From NCBI RefSeq assembly GCF_034344865.1, contig NZ_CP133774.1, forward strand, positions 3,410,001 to 3,474,000: DNA of 64,000 nt, given 5' to 3'. The position numbers and the translations under genes are program-made. Positions 1 to 9,033 of the stretch are shown one piece after another; the stretch's first letter is position 1, and every line of letters starts with the position of its first letter. Source of the stretch: Pseudomonas sp. 10S4. GTDB lineage: Bacteria; Pseudomonadota; Gammaproteobacteria; Pseudomonadales; Pseudomonadaceae. The notes under the pieces are model-generated. The model was not told the DNA's origin and did not search any database. It saw only the letters and a list, made by a program, of their open reading frames with translations.

Positions 1-95
1 GCCACCGGAGCTGCAGGCTGCTGATAGTCAGGAATCAGCGAGCAGCCGCCAAGCACGAAAGCGGCGACGGCTAGGGAGAGTAGCGACTTGCTCAT
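1..95 (-). CDS. emhC: Outer-membrane efflux channel EmhC/TtgC (OprM family), 5' end only
   Basis: Only the first ~31 codons lie in the window; the gene runs off the left edge. The visible peptide starts [20 protein letters not shown], a lipoprotein signal with an LGGC lipobox, then [10 protein letters not shown], as in OprM/TtgC/EmhC. Its ATG overlaps the stop of the upstream RND permease gene (ATGA), so the two are translationally coupled in one operon. OprM-type channels are outer-membrane trimers that complete the tripartite pump. The identity rests on the signal peptide plus operon position, because the barrel and coiled-coil domains are outside the window. Confidence 0.85.
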   Translation of the reverse strand, partial: MSKSLLSLAVAAFVLGGCSLIPDYQQPAAPV

Positions 96-3000
96 TGGCC
101 AGCCTCTTTAGGAGTTTCAATGGCGTCATCCTGGTCAGTTTTCTTGCGCTGGCCAATGGACGACACGGTAACGAAGAACAGTGGGACCCAGAAGATCGCC
201 AGGATCGTGGCCGTGATCATACCGCCAATTACCCCGGTACCGATCGCATGCTGGCTACCCGAACCGGCGCCAGTGGAGATCGCCAACGGAACCACACCCA
301 GAACGAAGGCCAGCGAGGTCATGATGATCGGTCGCAGACGCATCCGGCAGGCTTCAATAGCCGCCTCGCGCAGGCTGCGTCCTTGCTCGTGCAAGTCCTT
401 GGCGAATTCGACGATCAGAATGGCGTTTTTCGATGCCAGACCGATGGTCGTCAACAGGCCCACCTGGAAGTACACGTCATTGGACAGACCGCGCAGGCTG
501 GTGGCCATCAATGCACCGATGATCCCCAGTGGCACCACGAGCATAACCGCGATCGGAATCGACCAGCTCTCATACAGCGCCGCCAGACACAGGAACACCA
601 TCAGCAGCGACAGCGCGTACAACGCTGGCGCTTGCGAGCCGGACAGCCGCTCCTCGTAGGACAAACCGGTCCAGGAAATGCCGACACCGGCCGGTAGTTT
701 CTTGGCGATGGCTTCGACTTCGGCCATGGCTTCACCGGTGGAGTAGCCCGGCGCCGGGGCACCGAGGATTTCCATCGCTTCCACGCCGTTGTAACGGGCC
801 AGTTTCGGCGAGCCGTACACCCACTCACCTTTGGCGAACGCGGAGAACGGCACCATGGTGCCCGCGCTGTTGCGCACGTACCATTTCTTCAGGTCTTCAG
901 GGCTCATGCGAGCGCCTGCCTGACCTTGCACGTAAACCTTCTTCACCCGACCACGGTCGATAAAGTCGTTGACGTAGCTACTACCGAAGGAAATCGACAA
1001 CGTGCTGTTGATGTCAGCGAGGGTCAGGCCGAGGGCGCTGGCTTTCTCGTCGTCGATTTCCAGTTGGTATTGCGGCTCATCGTTCAGGCCGTTCGGACGC
1101 ACCTGATACAACACTTTGCTCTGCGCAGCCATACCCAGGAACTGGTTACGGGCAGCCATCAGTTTGTCGTGACCGATACCGGCGCGGTCTTGCAGGAACA
1201 CGTCGAAACCGGTGGCGTTACCCAACTCCAGTACCGCTGGCGGTGCGAAGGCGAACACCATCGCATCACGGAAGGTAAAGAAGTGCTGCTGGGCGCGGCC
1301 TGCCAGGGCAAACACGCTGTTGCTCGCGTCACGCTCGCCCCACGGTTTGAGCATGATGAACGCCAGGCCGGAGCTCTGCCCGCGACCGGCGAAGTTGAAG
1401 CCGTTCACGGTAAACACCGAAGCCACCGAACCGGACTCTTTCTCCAGCAGGTAGGAACGCATCTCGTCGATCACCACTTGCGTGCGTTCGGCGCTGGAAC
1501 CGGCCGGGGTTTGCACCTGGGCGAACAGTACGCCCTGGTCTTCTTCCGGAAGGAACGCAGTCGGAATGCGGGTGAACAGCCAGATCATGCCAACGATGAT
1601 GATCAAGTAGGCCAGCAGATACGGTGCCTTGTGCGTGAGCATGTTGCCGACACCGCGCTCGTAGCTTTTGACGCCACGGTCGAAGTTGCGGTTGAACCAG
1701 CCAAAGAAGCCGCGTTTCGGTGTGCCGTGCTCGCCTTTCGGAATCGCCTTGAGCATGGTGGCGCAAAGCGCCGGGGTGAAGATCAGGGCAACCAATACCG
1801 ACAAGGCCATGGCCGAGACGATGGTGATGGAGAACTGTTTGTAGATCACACCGGTAGAACCGCTGAAGAACGCCATCGGCAGCAGTACCGCCGACAGCAC
1901 CAGAGCGATACCGACCAGTGCACCCTGGATCTGCCCCATGGATTTCTTGGTGGCCTCCTTGGGTGACAGGCCTTCCTCGCTCATCACCCGCTCGACGTTT
2001 TCCACCACGACAATGGCATCGTCCACCAGCAAGCCGATGGCCAGCACCATACCGAACATGGTCAGGGTGTTGATGCTGAAACCGAATGCCGCGAGGATCC
2101 CGAAGGTACCCAGCAGTACTACCGGCACGGTCATCGTGGTGATGATGGTGGCGCGGAAGTTTTGCAGGAACAGGAACATCACCAGGAACACCAGCACGAT
2201 CGCTTCGACCAGGGTTTCAACCACACCCTTGATCGACTCGGTGACTACTGGCGTGGTGTCGTACGGGAATACCACTTCCATCCCTTGCGGGAAGAACGGC
2301 TTCAGGTCGTCGATGGTTTTGCGCAGGGCCTTGGCCGTGTCGAGGGCGTTGGCGCCGTTGGCCAGTTTCACCGCCAGACCGGAAGCCGGCTTGCCGTTGA
2401 ACTGTGCCGCGATGCTGGAGTTTTCGCCACCCAGACCGACATCGGCGACATCACCGATACGCACTTGCGAACCATCTTTGTTGACCTTCAACAAAATCGC
2501 CTTGAACTGCTCGGCAGTCTGCAGGCGGGTCTTGCCGATGATCGTGGCGTTCAGTTGCTGGCCAGGCAGTGCTGGCAAGCCACCGAGTTGACCGGAAGAC
2601 ACTTGAACGTTCTGTGCCGAAATGGCGGCACTGACATCGGCCGGGGTCAGGTTGAAGTTGTTCAGCTTGGCCGGGTCGACCCAGATCCGCATCGCGTACT
2701 GGGCACCGAAGACCTGGAAGTCACCGACACCGGCGGTCCGCGAGATCGGGTCCTGCATGTTCGACACGATGTAGTTGGACAAGTCGTCCTTGGACATGCT
2801 GCCGTCTTGCGACACCACGCCGATCACCAGCAGGAAGTTTTTCACTGCCTTGGTTACGCGGATACCCTGTTGCTGCACTTCTTGCGGCAGCAGCGGGGTG
2901 GCCAGGTTCAGTTTGTTCTGGACCTGAACCTGCGCGGTATCGGAGTTGGTGCCCTGCTCGAAGGTGGCGGTAATGGTCATGCTGCCGTCGGAGTTACTTT

Positions 3001-3241
3001 CCGACGACACATAACGCAGGTTATCGATACCGTTGAGCTGTTGTTCGATGACCTGCACCACGGTGTCCTGCACGGTTTGTGCAGAAGCGCCTGGGTAGGT
3101 CACGGAAATGGCAATGGCCGGTGGTGCAATGCTTGGATACTGGTTAATCGGTAGCTTGAGGATCGATAGAGCCCCGACCAACATGATCACCAGGGCAATT
3201 ACCCAAGCGAAAATCGGACGGTCGATAAAAAATTTCGACAT
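92..3241 (-). CDS. emhB: RND multidrug efflux permease EmhB/TtgB (HAE1 family)
   Basis: This 1049-residue protein has the full length and layout of AcrB/MexB/TtgB: an N-terminal membrane anchor ([20 protein letters not shown]), two large periplasmic loops and 12 transmembrane helices. The proton-relay acidic pair is visible in TM4 ([13 protein letters not shown]) and the matching lysine in TM10 ([13 protein letters not shown]). It is the inner-membrane, proton-driven pump of a tripartite exporter for hydrophobic compounds, solvents and antibiotics. It lies 3 bp downstream of the adaptor gene and overlaps the channel gene. Family and role are certain. The choice of emh over ttg or mex name is by similarity to the P. 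fluorescens system and the operator sequence upstream. Confidence 0.96.
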   Translation of the reverse strand: MSKFFIDRPIFAWVIALVIMLVGALSILKLPINQYPSIAPPAIAISVTYPGASAQTVQDTVVQVIEQQLNGIDNLRYVSSESNSDGSMTITATFEQGTNSDTAQVQVQNKLNLATPLLPQEVQQQGIRVTKAVKNFLLVIGVVSQDGSMSKDDLSNYIVSNMQDPISRTAGVGDFQVFGAQYAMRIWVDPAKLNNFNLTPADVSAAISAQNVQVSSGQLGGLPALPGQQLNATIIGKTRLQTAEQFKAILLKVNKDGSQVRIGDVADVGLGGENSSIAAQFNGKPASGLAVKLANGANALDTAKALRKTIDDLKPFFPQGMEVVFPYDTTPVVTESIKGVVETLVEAIVLVFLVMFLFLQNFRATIITTMTVPVVLLGTFGILAAFGFSINTLTMFGMVLAIGLLVDDAIVVVENVERVMSEEGLSPKEATKKSMGQIQGALVGIALVLSAVLLPMAFFSGSTGVIYKQFSITIVSAMALSVLVALIFTPALCATMLKAIPKGEHGTPKRGFFGWFNRNFDRGVKSYERGVGNMLTHKAPYLLAYLIIIVGMIWLFTRIPTAFLPEEDQGVLFAQVQTPAGSSAERTQVVIDEMRSYLLEKESGSVASVFTVNGFNFAGRGQSSGLAFIMLKPWGERDASNSVFALAGRAQQHFFTFRDAMVFAFAPPAVLELGNATGFDVFLQDRAGIGHDKLMAARNQFLGMAAQSKVLYQVRPNGLNDEPQYQLEIDDEKASALGLTLADINSTLSISFGSSYVNDFIDRGRVKKVYVQGQAGARMSPEDLKKWYVRNSAGTMVPFSAFAKGEWVYGSPKLARYNGVEAMEILGAPAPGYSTGEAMAEVEAIAKKLPAGVGISWTGLSYEERLSGSQAPALYALSLLMVFLCLAALYESWSIPIAVMLVVPLGIIGALMATSLRGLSNDVYFQVGLLTTIGLASKNAILIVEFAKDLHEQGRSLREAAIEACRMRLRPIIMTSLAFVLGVVPLAISTGAGSGSQHAIGTGVIGGMITATILAIFWVPLFFVTVSSIGQRKKTDQDDAIETPKEAGQ

Positions 3242-3244
3242 GGT

Positions 3245-4402
3245 TTACTCCCCTTTGCCGCTATAAGCCTTGTCAGCTGTCTGTGCGGCGGCCGGGTTTT
3301 TCGCAGTTACGTTGGTCGCTTCAGTCGGTTTCACTTCAACACCCGGTTTGACGAATTGCAGCCCTTCGGTGATCAGGCGATCGCCGGCTTTCAGGCCGTC
3401 TTCGATCAGCCATTGGCTGCCGACGGTGCGGCTGGCCTTGAGCTGACGCAGTTCGACCTTGTTGTCCGGGCCGACGACCAGTGCGGTCGGCGTGCCTTTG
3501 AGGTCACGGGTCACGCCTTGTTGCGGCGCAAGGATGGCGGCAGCGTTAACCCCGGACTGTAATTTGGCGTGAACGAACATGCCTGGCAGCAGGGTGTGAT
3601 CAGGGTTCGGGAACACCGCACGCAGGGTCACGGAACCGGTGGTCTGGTCGACCGACACTTCGGAGAATTCCAGCTTACCGTCCTGTTTGTACTCGCTGCC
3701 GTCTTCCATGGTCAGTTTGACTGCCGCGGAGTTCTCACCGGCCTTTTGCAGGCGGCCGCTTTCCAGTTCGCGACGCAGCTCAAGCAGCTCCACCGAAGAC
3801 TGGGTCACGTCGACGTAAATCGGGTCCAGTTGCTGAATCACCGCCATGGCATCGGCCTGGCCATTGCTGACCAGTGCGCCTTCGGTCACGTTGGAGCGAC
3901 CGATACGGCCGGTCAGTGGCGCGTAAACCTTGGTGTAGCGCACGTTGATCTGGGCGGTCTGAAGCGTTGCTTCGGACTGCAAACGGTTGGCTACAGCGGT
4001 GTCGTATTCCTGACGGCTGACGGCTTGCTCGTTGACCAGTTGCTTGTAGCGATCAGAAATCGATTTGGTCTGTTGCAGGCTGGCTTCGGCGCTTTTCAGC
4101 GTCGCTTCATAGACCGACGGATCGATCTGATAAAGCTGCTGGCCGGCTTTGACATCGCTGCCTTCTTTGAACAGGCGCTTGAGAATGATGCCGTTGACCT
4201 GTGGGCGGACTTCCGCGATGCGGTACGCACTCGTACGGCCCGGAAGCTCGGATGTCAGGGTAAAGGCTTGAGGTTGCAGGGTGACGACGCCGACCTGAGG
4301 GGCGGGAGGGGCAGGAGGTGCCTCTTCCTTTTTGCATCCGCTGAGCAGTGATGCCAGGGCGACGGCAGTGACCAGAGCGGTAACAGCTGGCTTGAATTGC
4401 AT
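3245..4402 (-). CDS. emhA: RND efflux periplasmic adaptor lipoprotein EmhA/TtgA
   Basis: A 385-residue membrane fusion protein, first gene of the emhABC operon. The N terminus is a lipoprotein signal with lipobox LLSGC near residue 23, followed by a Lys/Glu/Pro-rich linker. The barrel-sandwich/lipoyl halves (GRTSAYRIAEVRPQVNGIIL and APLTGRIGRSNVTEGALV) flank an alpha-helical hairpin (about residues 100-150), and a beta-barrel and membrane-proximal domain follow. It bridges the permease and the outer-membrane channel. The length matches AcrA/MexA/TtgA. Transcription starts in the 266-bp gap shared with the divergent repressor gene. Confidence 0.95.
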   Translation of the reverse strand: MQFKPAVTALVTAVALASLLSGCKKEEAPPAPPAPQVGVVTLQPQAFTLTSELPGRTSAYRIAEVRPQVNGIILKRLFKEGSDVKAGQQLYQIDPSVYEATLKSAEASLQQTKSISDRYKQLVNEQAVSRQEYDTAVANRLQSEATLQTAQINVRYTKVYAPLTGRIGRSNVTEGALVSNGQADAMAVIQQLDPIYVDVTQSSVELLELRRELESGRLQKAGENSAAVKLTMEDGSEYKQDGKLEFSEVSVDQTTGSVTLRAVFPNPDHTLLPGMFVHAKLQSGVNAAAILAPQQGVTRDLKGTPTALVVGPDNKVELRQLKASRTVGSQWLIEDGLKAGDRLITEGLQFVKPGVEVKPTEATNVTAKNPAAAQTADKAYSGKGE

Positions 4403-4493
4403 GAAAATCCTCGGGTCAGGCGCGCAAAATGCGCACTCGAAAGGTGGAAGGGTAAAAATTAGGCGCTGAGTGGATAAGTAGCTTGCTAAGGAA

Positions 4494-4523
4494 TATACTT
4501 ACGTTCATGGTTGTTTGTAAATA
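4494..4523. promoter_or_regulatory. EmhR/TtgR-type operator in the divergent emhA-emhR promoter region
   Basis: The reverse strand reads TATTTACAAACAACC followed by ATGAACGTAAGTATA, essentially the published TtgR operator of P. putida (TATTTACAAACAACCATGAATGTAAGTATA, from memory) with one difference. It is a pseudo-palindrome located about 90 bp upstream of emhA and 145 bp upstream of emhR, where it can cover both promoters. EmhR bound here would repress both units until an effector is bound. Confidence 0.85.
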
Positions 4524-4668
4524 CCTAGGTCGCGTACCCATACCGTTACAAATGCCGCTCAAAGGTTTGAATTGTAGGCCGTAGACGGACCCCAAGAGAG
4601 TTCGCTGCACATTTACTCAGCGCGTATTCAGACAGCGCTGAAGCATCCTGATCTGAGGTTGTACTGCC

Positions 4669-5301
4669 ATGGTCCGTCGTACCAAAGAGGAAGCTCAAGA
4701 AACCCGAAGCCAGATACTCGAAGCGGCAGAGAAAGCCTTTTATGAAAGGGGCGTGGCGCGCACGACGCTGGCGGATATCGCCACACTGGCCGGGGTTACT
4801 CGCGGGGCCATCTACTGGCATTTCAGCAACAAGGCGGATCTGGTGCAGGCCATGCTCGACACCTTGCATGAGCCGCTGGATGAGATGGCCAAGGCCAGTG
4901 AGAGCGAGGACGAGCTCGATCCGTTGGGCTGCATGCGCAAATTGCTGACTCATTTGTTTCATCAAGTTGCCCTGGACCCGAAAACCCGACGCATCAACGA
5001 GATTCTGTTTCATAAGTGCGAATTCACCGATGAAATGTGTGACCTGCGCCAGCAGCGCCGGACGGTCAGCCTCGACTGCAACGTGCGAATTGCCCTGGCC
5101 CTGAGTAATGCGGTGAATCGGGGGCAGTTGCCGAACGATCTCGATACGGCCCGTGCTGCGATCAGTCTGCACGCCTACATCGACGGCATCCTGTATCAGT
5201 GGTTGCTGGCGCCCGACAGTTTTGAGTTGCACACCGAGGCCGAGCGCTGGGTCGATATAGGGCTGGATATGCTGCGTTTGAGCCCCAGCCTGCGCAAATG
5301 A
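4669..5301 (+). CDS. emhR: TetR-family repressor of the efflux operon, EmhR/TtgR
   Basis: A 210-residue TetR/AcrR-family regulator, divergent from emhABC. The N-terminal DNA-binding domain is clear: [20 protein letters not shown], then the helix-turn-helix [21 protein letters not shown] (residues ~30-52). The C-terminal ligand-binding domain (about 80-205) has the TtgR-type sequence. TtgR-family proteins bind flavonoids, antibiotics and solvents and release the operator. The ATG follows TGTACTGCC, so the ribosome-binding site is weak. The operator in the preceding gap supports autoregulation. Confidence 0.94.
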   Translation: MVRRTKEEAQETRSQILEAAEKAFYERGVARTTLADIATLAGVTRGAIYWHFSNKADLVQAMLDTLHEPLDEMAKASESEDELDPLGCMRKLLTHLFHQVALDPKTRRINEILFHKCEFTDEMCDLRQQRRTVSLDCNVRIALALSNAVNRGQLPNDLDTARAAISLHAYIDGILYQWLLAPDSFELHTEAERWVDIGLDMLRLSPSLRK

Positions 5302-5368
5302 AACAAAATGCGTAATTGGATCCAGTCGTGTCAATGCTTCATGTAGCAGAAAATCCGTTTTGCTCGCC

Positions 5369-5396
5369 TTGACTCCGTCGAGTGCTTTTATATACG
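5369..5396 (+). promoter_or_regulatory. Predicted sigma-70 promoter for a small transcript
   Basis: TTGACT at 5369-5374 and TATACG at 5391-5396 are 16 bp apart, with an overlapping TATATA at 5389-5394. It sits about 70 bp after emhR and fires toward the terminator at 5512, with no coding gene in between. Prediction by eye only. Confidence 0.45.
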
Positions 5397-5401
5397 GACT
5401 A

Positions 5402-5546
5402 GTAGCAGGTTGATAGGTAGTGAACTATGTATTTTGTAGGGATTTTGTTTCGGCCGTGTGAATAATCCCGCTCAAGCGGCCCCAGTCTGCAATCTGTTGA
5501 ACGCAATACGCAAAAAGCCCCGGCTCTTTCGAGTCGGGGCTTTTGC
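5402..5546 (+). ncRNA. Candidate small RNA between emhR and the old yellow enzyme gene
   Basis: The stretch begins about 6 bp after a good sigma-70 promoter and ends in a strong intrinsic terminator, giving a predicted transcript of ~145 nt. It has no convincing reading frame with a ribosome-binding site. It contains GGA-bearing single-stranded-looking segments (TAGGGATTTTG) and a CCGCTCAAGCGG hairpin at ~5468-5480. It may instead be the 3' UTR of emhR. I do not recognise it as RsmXYZ, CrcZ or another named Pseudomonas RNA. Confidence 0.4.
5512..5544. terminator. Bidirectional intrinsic terminator
   Basis: The stem AAAGCCCCGGCTC / GAGTCGGGGCTTTT closes a TTTC loop with a T run on each strand. 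It serves the emhR/sRNA side on the plus strand and the old yellow enzyme operon on the minus strand. A lone REP half-site (GTAGGAGCAGCGCTTGCTCCC) follows at 5553-5577. Confidence 0.85.
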
Positions 5547-5583
5547 GTTTCTGTAGGAGCAGCGCTTGCTCCCATGGACATTT

Positions 5584-6633
5584 TTACAGCGTTGGGTAGT
5601 CGATATAGCCCACTGGCCCCTTGCCATAGAACAACTCTGGACGTGCTTCATTCAGCGGCGCATCCGCCTTCAAGCGCGCCGGCAGATCCGGGTTGGCAAT
5701 GAATGGCACACCGAACGCGACGGCGTCAGCCTTGCCAGCCGCGAGCCAGGCATTGGCGCTGTCCTTGGTGAAACGCTCGTTGGCGATGTACGGGCCGCCG
5801 AAGGCTTCTTTCAATTGTGGGCCCAGGCTGTCGCCAGCTTCTTTCTCGCGGGAGCAAATGAAGGCGATGCCGCGTTTGCCCAGCTCACGTGCTACGTAAG
5901 TGAACGTCTCGGCCAGGTTGTCGTCGCCCATGTCATGGGAGTCGGCGCGTGGTGACAGGTGCACACCCACGCGGCCAGCGCCCCAGACTTCGATTGCTGC
6001 GTCGGTCACTTCCAGCAATAGGCGCGCACGGTTTTCCAGGGAGCCGCCGTAATTGTCGGTGCGCTGGTTGGTGCTGCTTTGCAGGAACTGGTCGAGCAGG
6101 TAACCGTTAGCGCCGTGGATTTCCACGCCGTCAAAACCGGCAGCCTTGGCGTTCTCGGCACCGACGCGGTAAGCGTCCACGACGTCGGCGATTTCGGCGA
6201 TTTCCAGAGCACGTGGCGTTGGGTAGTCGGACAACGGACGAACCAGGCTGACGTGACCCTTAGGCTGGATGGCGCTCGGTGCAACCGGTGCTTCGCCGTT
6301 CAGGTACGACGGGTGGGAAACCCGGCCCACGTGCCACAGTTGCAGGAAGATCTTGCCGCCCGCGCCGTGGATCGCTTTGGTCACGTTGGACCAGCCGCGA
6401 ACCTGGTCGTTGGACCAGATGCCCGGGGTGTCCGGGTAGCCGACGCCCATTGGCGTGACCGACGTCGCTTCGCTGAGGATCAGGCCGGCGGAGGCACGTT
6501 GTACGTAGTACTCGGCCATCAGCGCGTTCGGCACACGGCCTTCGTCGGCGCGGCAGCGGGTCAGTGGCGCCATGATGATGCGGTTGGCCAGCTCGACGTC
6601 GCCCAGTTTGATCGGATCGAAAATAGTCGTCAT
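5584..6633 (-). CDS. Old yellow enzyme family ene-reductase (XenB/NemA type)
   Basis: A 349-residue FMN-dependent NAD(P)H oxidoreductase. The start IFDPIKLGDVELANRIIMAP, the TRCRA segment, the His-Ala-Asn active-site motif HGANGYLLDQFL (~residue 180) and STNQRTDNYGGSLENRARLL are standard for the OYE family. Relatives reduce alpha,beta-unsaturated carbonyls, N-ethylmaleimide, nitrate esters and nitroaromatics in the cytoplasm. It is the last gene of an arsR - MFS - OYE unit, 29 bp after the transporter gene, which suggests co-regulation by the ArsR protein in response to an electrophile or metalloid. Whether it is xenA, xenB or nemA cannot be settled by eye; length and motif favour XenB/NemA. 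Confidence 0.92.
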   Translation of the reverse strand: MTTIFDPIKLGDVELANRIIMAPLTRCRADEGRVPNALMAEYYVQRASAGLILSEATSVTPMGVGYPDTPGIWSNDQVRGWSNVTKAIHGAGGKIFLQLWHVGRVSHPSYLNGEAPVAPSAIQPKGHVSLVRPLSDYPTPRALEIAEIADVVDAYRVGAENAKAAGFDGVEIHGANGYLLDQFLQSSTNQRTDNYGGSLENRARLLLEVTDAAIEVWGAGRVGVHLSPRADSHDMGDDNLAETFTYVARELGKRGIAFICSREKEAGDSLGPQLKEAFGGPYIANERFTKDSANAWLAAGKADAVAFGVPFIANPDLPARLKADAPLNEARPELFYGKGPVGYIDYPTL

Positions 6634-6662
6634 GAATACAACCCTCGTGAGGTAGTGGTTAG

Positions 6663-7835
6663 TTAGTTGGTAGCAGGAGCCAGGTCGGGATTGCCGCTCT
6701 GACGGAAAGTAATCAGGGTTACCAGCAGGGCGAGTACCGCCAGTGCGGCTGCCGCGAGGGGCACGCTGGTCAGGCCGAAACCGTGGGCGATGACGCTGCC
6801 GCCGACCCAGGCACCGAGTGCGTTGCCGACGTTGAATGCGCCGATGTTCAGGGTCGACACCAGGTTCGGTGCCGCTTTGCCGAAGGTCACCACGTTGATT
6901 TGCAGCGCAGGGACGGCGGCAAACGATGCGGTGGCCCAGAGGAACAGGGTGATTTCAGTCGGGATAACCGCGACGCTCGTCCAGGTCAGGATGGTGGAGA
7001 CCACGGCCATCGAAGCGAACACGCCGATCAGCGTGGCGGCCAGGCGCTTGTCCGCCAGTTTGCCGCCGATGATGTTGCCGACCGTCAGGCCGAGGCCGAT
7101 TAGCAGCAGCGTCCAGGTCACGCCTTTGGGCGAGACACCGGTGACATCGCCAAGCAGCGGGGCGACGTAGGTGAACAGAGTGAACATCGAGGCGGCGAAC
7201 AACGCAGTCATGCTCAGCGACAACCAAATCCCGGCGCCTTTAAGGGCGCGCAGTTCGGCGCGCATATCGAGTTTTTCTTCATCGCGCTTGGCCGGCAGGA
7301 AACGGATCAGGCCGATCAGTGCAATAACACCGATCACGGTCACCGCCCAGAACGTCGAACGCCAGCCGTATTGTTGACCGAGGGCTGTGCCCAGCGGCAC
7401 GCCGAGGACGTTGGCCAGGGTCAAGCCGGTGAACATCAACGCCACCGCCGACGCGCGTTTGTTGGCCGGGACCAGTCCTGCCGCCACCACCGAGCCAATG
7501 CCGAAGAACGCACCGTGGCAGAGGGCGGCGACGACGCGGGCAAACATCATGCACCGTTGTAGGTCACTGGCCAGAGCGCCGAGAGCAGGTTGCCGACAAT
7601 AAAAATCCCCATCAACGCTACCAGGGCGGCCTTGCGCGGGAGCCGGGCGGTGGCCAGTGCCATGAACGGCGCACCGATGGCCACGCCCAGGGCGTAACCG
7701 GTCACCAGCCAGCCGGCGCCGGGAATCGACACACCAAGGTCCGCCGCCACATCGGGCAGGAGGCCCATGATGACGAACTCGGTGAGTGCCGATGCCGAAG
7801 GCGCTCAGGGCCAGAATGAGTAGCGAGAGGGGCAT
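6663..7835 (-). pseudogene. MFS efflux transporter (DHA1, YdhP/AraJ-like) with clustered frameshifts
   Basis: Reading from 7835 the frame gives MPLSLLILALSAFGIGT and then breaks at about 7785, where one extra base turns the expected GIGTTEFVIMGLLPD into another frame. The correct protein continues in that second frame from ~7780 to ~7560 (MGLLPDVAADLGVSIPGAGW). After SAL at ~7565 it returns to the first frame at MMFARVVAALCHGAFFGIG and runs intact to 6663. The net shift is zero. The two breaks lie about 220 bp apart in the TM1-TM3 region. The rest shows normal 12-TM MFS sequence. Either sequencing errors or a recent pseudogene. It follows arsR by 2 bp, so it is in the same operon. Confidence 0.8.
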
Positions 7836-7837
7836 TG

Positions 7838-8158
7838 TTAAGTCCTTGTCGGAGCACTGAGCTCTTTGACGATGGCGTCGAGGGCCGCTTGAATCACGTC
7901 CTCGTTGCGTTTGAAGAAGTGCCATTGACCGGCTTTCTGGCTGCTGATCAGACCCGCACGTTGCAACGTCGCCAAATGTGCGGACACGGTCGACTGCGAC
8001 AGGCCGCAGCGTTGGTCGATTTGCCCGGCGCAAATGCCGTACTCGTGGTTGTGGATCTGTTCCGGGAACTGAACCTTGGGGTCTTTCAGCCAGATGAGGA
8101 TGTCTCGGCGTACTGGGTGTGCCAGGGCTTTTATTATTTCGTCGAGGTCGAGGGTCAT
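7838..8158 (-). CDS. ArsR-family winged-helix transcriptional regulator
   Basis: A 106-residue ArsR/SmtB-type repressor: IIKALAHPVRRDILIWLKDP opens the winged helix and CGLSQSTVSAHLATLQRAGL is the recognition helix region (~residues 50-72), followed by wing WHFFKRNEDV. A single Cys precedes this helix (YGICAGQIDQRCGLSQ has two), which could sense thiol-reactive compounds rather than metals. It is the first gene of the arsR - MFS - OYE operon, and the gap upstream contains repeated ATATCG boxes. Family is certain, inducer unknown. Confidence 0.93.
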   Translation of the reverse strand: MTLDLDEIIKALAHPVRRDILIWLKDPKVQFPEQIHNHEYGICAGQIDQRCGLSQSTVSAHLATLQRAGLISSQKAGQWHFFKRNEDVIQAALDAIVKELSAPTRT

Positions 8159-8183
8159 GGTGGGGGCTCGTGATGAGTAAAAC

Positions 8184-8300
8184 GCTATATCGCGATGAGG
8201 CGAACTTTAAATCGTTGAATCGCGATATACCAATATGATTTCGGTCTGACGAACGCATAAATCGGTATATCGGGTTATAACGATATGTTGGTTGTAACGA
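8184..8300. promoter_or_regulatory. Repeated ATATCG boxes upstream of arsR
   Basis: The gap between arsR and acpH holds CTATATCGCGAT (8185-8196), ATCGCGATATAC (8219-8230), and TCGGTATATCGGGTTATAACGATAT (8262-8285, broken by looser spacing). The first two are mirror images of one another. Such AT-rich dyads are typical ArsR-family operators, so autoregulation is likely and the divergent acpH promoter may also be touched. Confidence 0.55.
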
Positions 8301-8328
8301 TACCAATGCGCGGTGCTAAGCTGCGCCC

Positions 8329-8907
8329 ATGAATTATCTCGCACATCTGCACCTCGGTGGCCAGCGCCCCGGTCAATGGCTCGGCAGCCTGTATGGCGAT
8401 TTCGTCAAAGGACGGCTGCAAGGGCAGTTTGACCCGGAGATCGAAGCGGCCATCCAGTTGCATCGCAGCATCGACGTGTTTACCGACCGCCATCCGTTGG
8501 TGGACATCGCGTTGTCGCGGTTTTCCATCACCCGCCGGCGTTATGCCGGGATCGTGGTCGACGTGTTTTTCGACCATTGCCTGGCCCGGGACTGGACGCT
8601 CTACTCCGACCAGCCGTTGGCGCAGTTCACCTCGGATGTCTATCGCGTGCTCTCTCGCGAGCCGCAGCTGCCGGAACGGCTGGCGCAGATCGCGCCGCAC
8701 ATGGTGGCCAATGACTGGTTGGGTTCTTATGAGGATTTCGAGGTGCTGTCGCAGGTGCTGCGGGGGATTTCCCGGCGGCTGAGCAAACCTGAGGAATTGG
8801 CCGGGGCGATGCAGGAGTTGCGAGTGTTGTATGAGCCGTTGAGCGAGGATTTTCGGTTGTTCTATCCGCAGCTTCAGGACTTTGCGCAGAACTACTCAAC
8901 ACCATAA
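8329..8907 (+). CDS. acpH: Acyl carrier protein phosphodiesterase (AcpH, DUF479 family)
   Basis: A 192-residue protein beginning MNYLAHLHLGGQRPGQWLGS, then LYGDFVKGRL, the signature of the AcpH family. HRSIDVFTDRHPLV and VVDVFFDHCLARDW supply the His/Asp residues of its HD-like metal site. AcpH removes the 4'-phosphopantetheine arm from holo-ACP. It stands alone, divergent from arsR and convergent with olsA across a REP pair. Length matches the family. Confidence 0.9.
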   Translation: MNYLAHLHLGGQRPGQWLGSLYGDFVKGRLQGQFDPEIEAAIQLHRSIDVFTDRHPLVDIALSRFSITRRRYAGIVVDVFFDHCLARDWTLYSDQPLAQFTSDVYRVLSREPQLPERLAQIAPHMVANDWLGSYEDFEVLSQVLRGISRRLSKPEELAGAMQELRVLYEPLSEDFRLFYPQLQDFAQNYSTP

Positions 8908-8913
8908 AACCAA

Positions 8914-9006
8914 TATGGGAGCGGGCTTGCTCGCGAATGCGATGGGTCAGTCAGTGATGATGTCGACTGAACCACCGCATTCGCGAGCAAGCCCGCTCCC
9001 ACAGGG
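8914..9006. repeat. REP pair (inverted) between acpH and olsA
   Basis: TGGGAGCGGGCTTGCTCGCGAA and its reverse complement are separated by ~45 bp with the inner arms ATGCG/CGCAT also pairing, forming a REP doublet between two convergent genes. Confidence 0.9.
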
Positions 9007-9033
9007 GATATGTGTTCCTTCAGGAGATTTGCA

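Noticed and set aside
926..1966. Long plus-strand frames opposite emhB and other GC-rich genes
   Set aside because: They are shadows of real genes: low-complexity His/Arg/Gln-rich, no ribosome-binding sites, no family match.
6663..8306. A 547-codon minus-strand frame through the MFS gene
   Set aside because: The first ~155 codons are not protein-like and cross arsR; the MFS start is at 7835.
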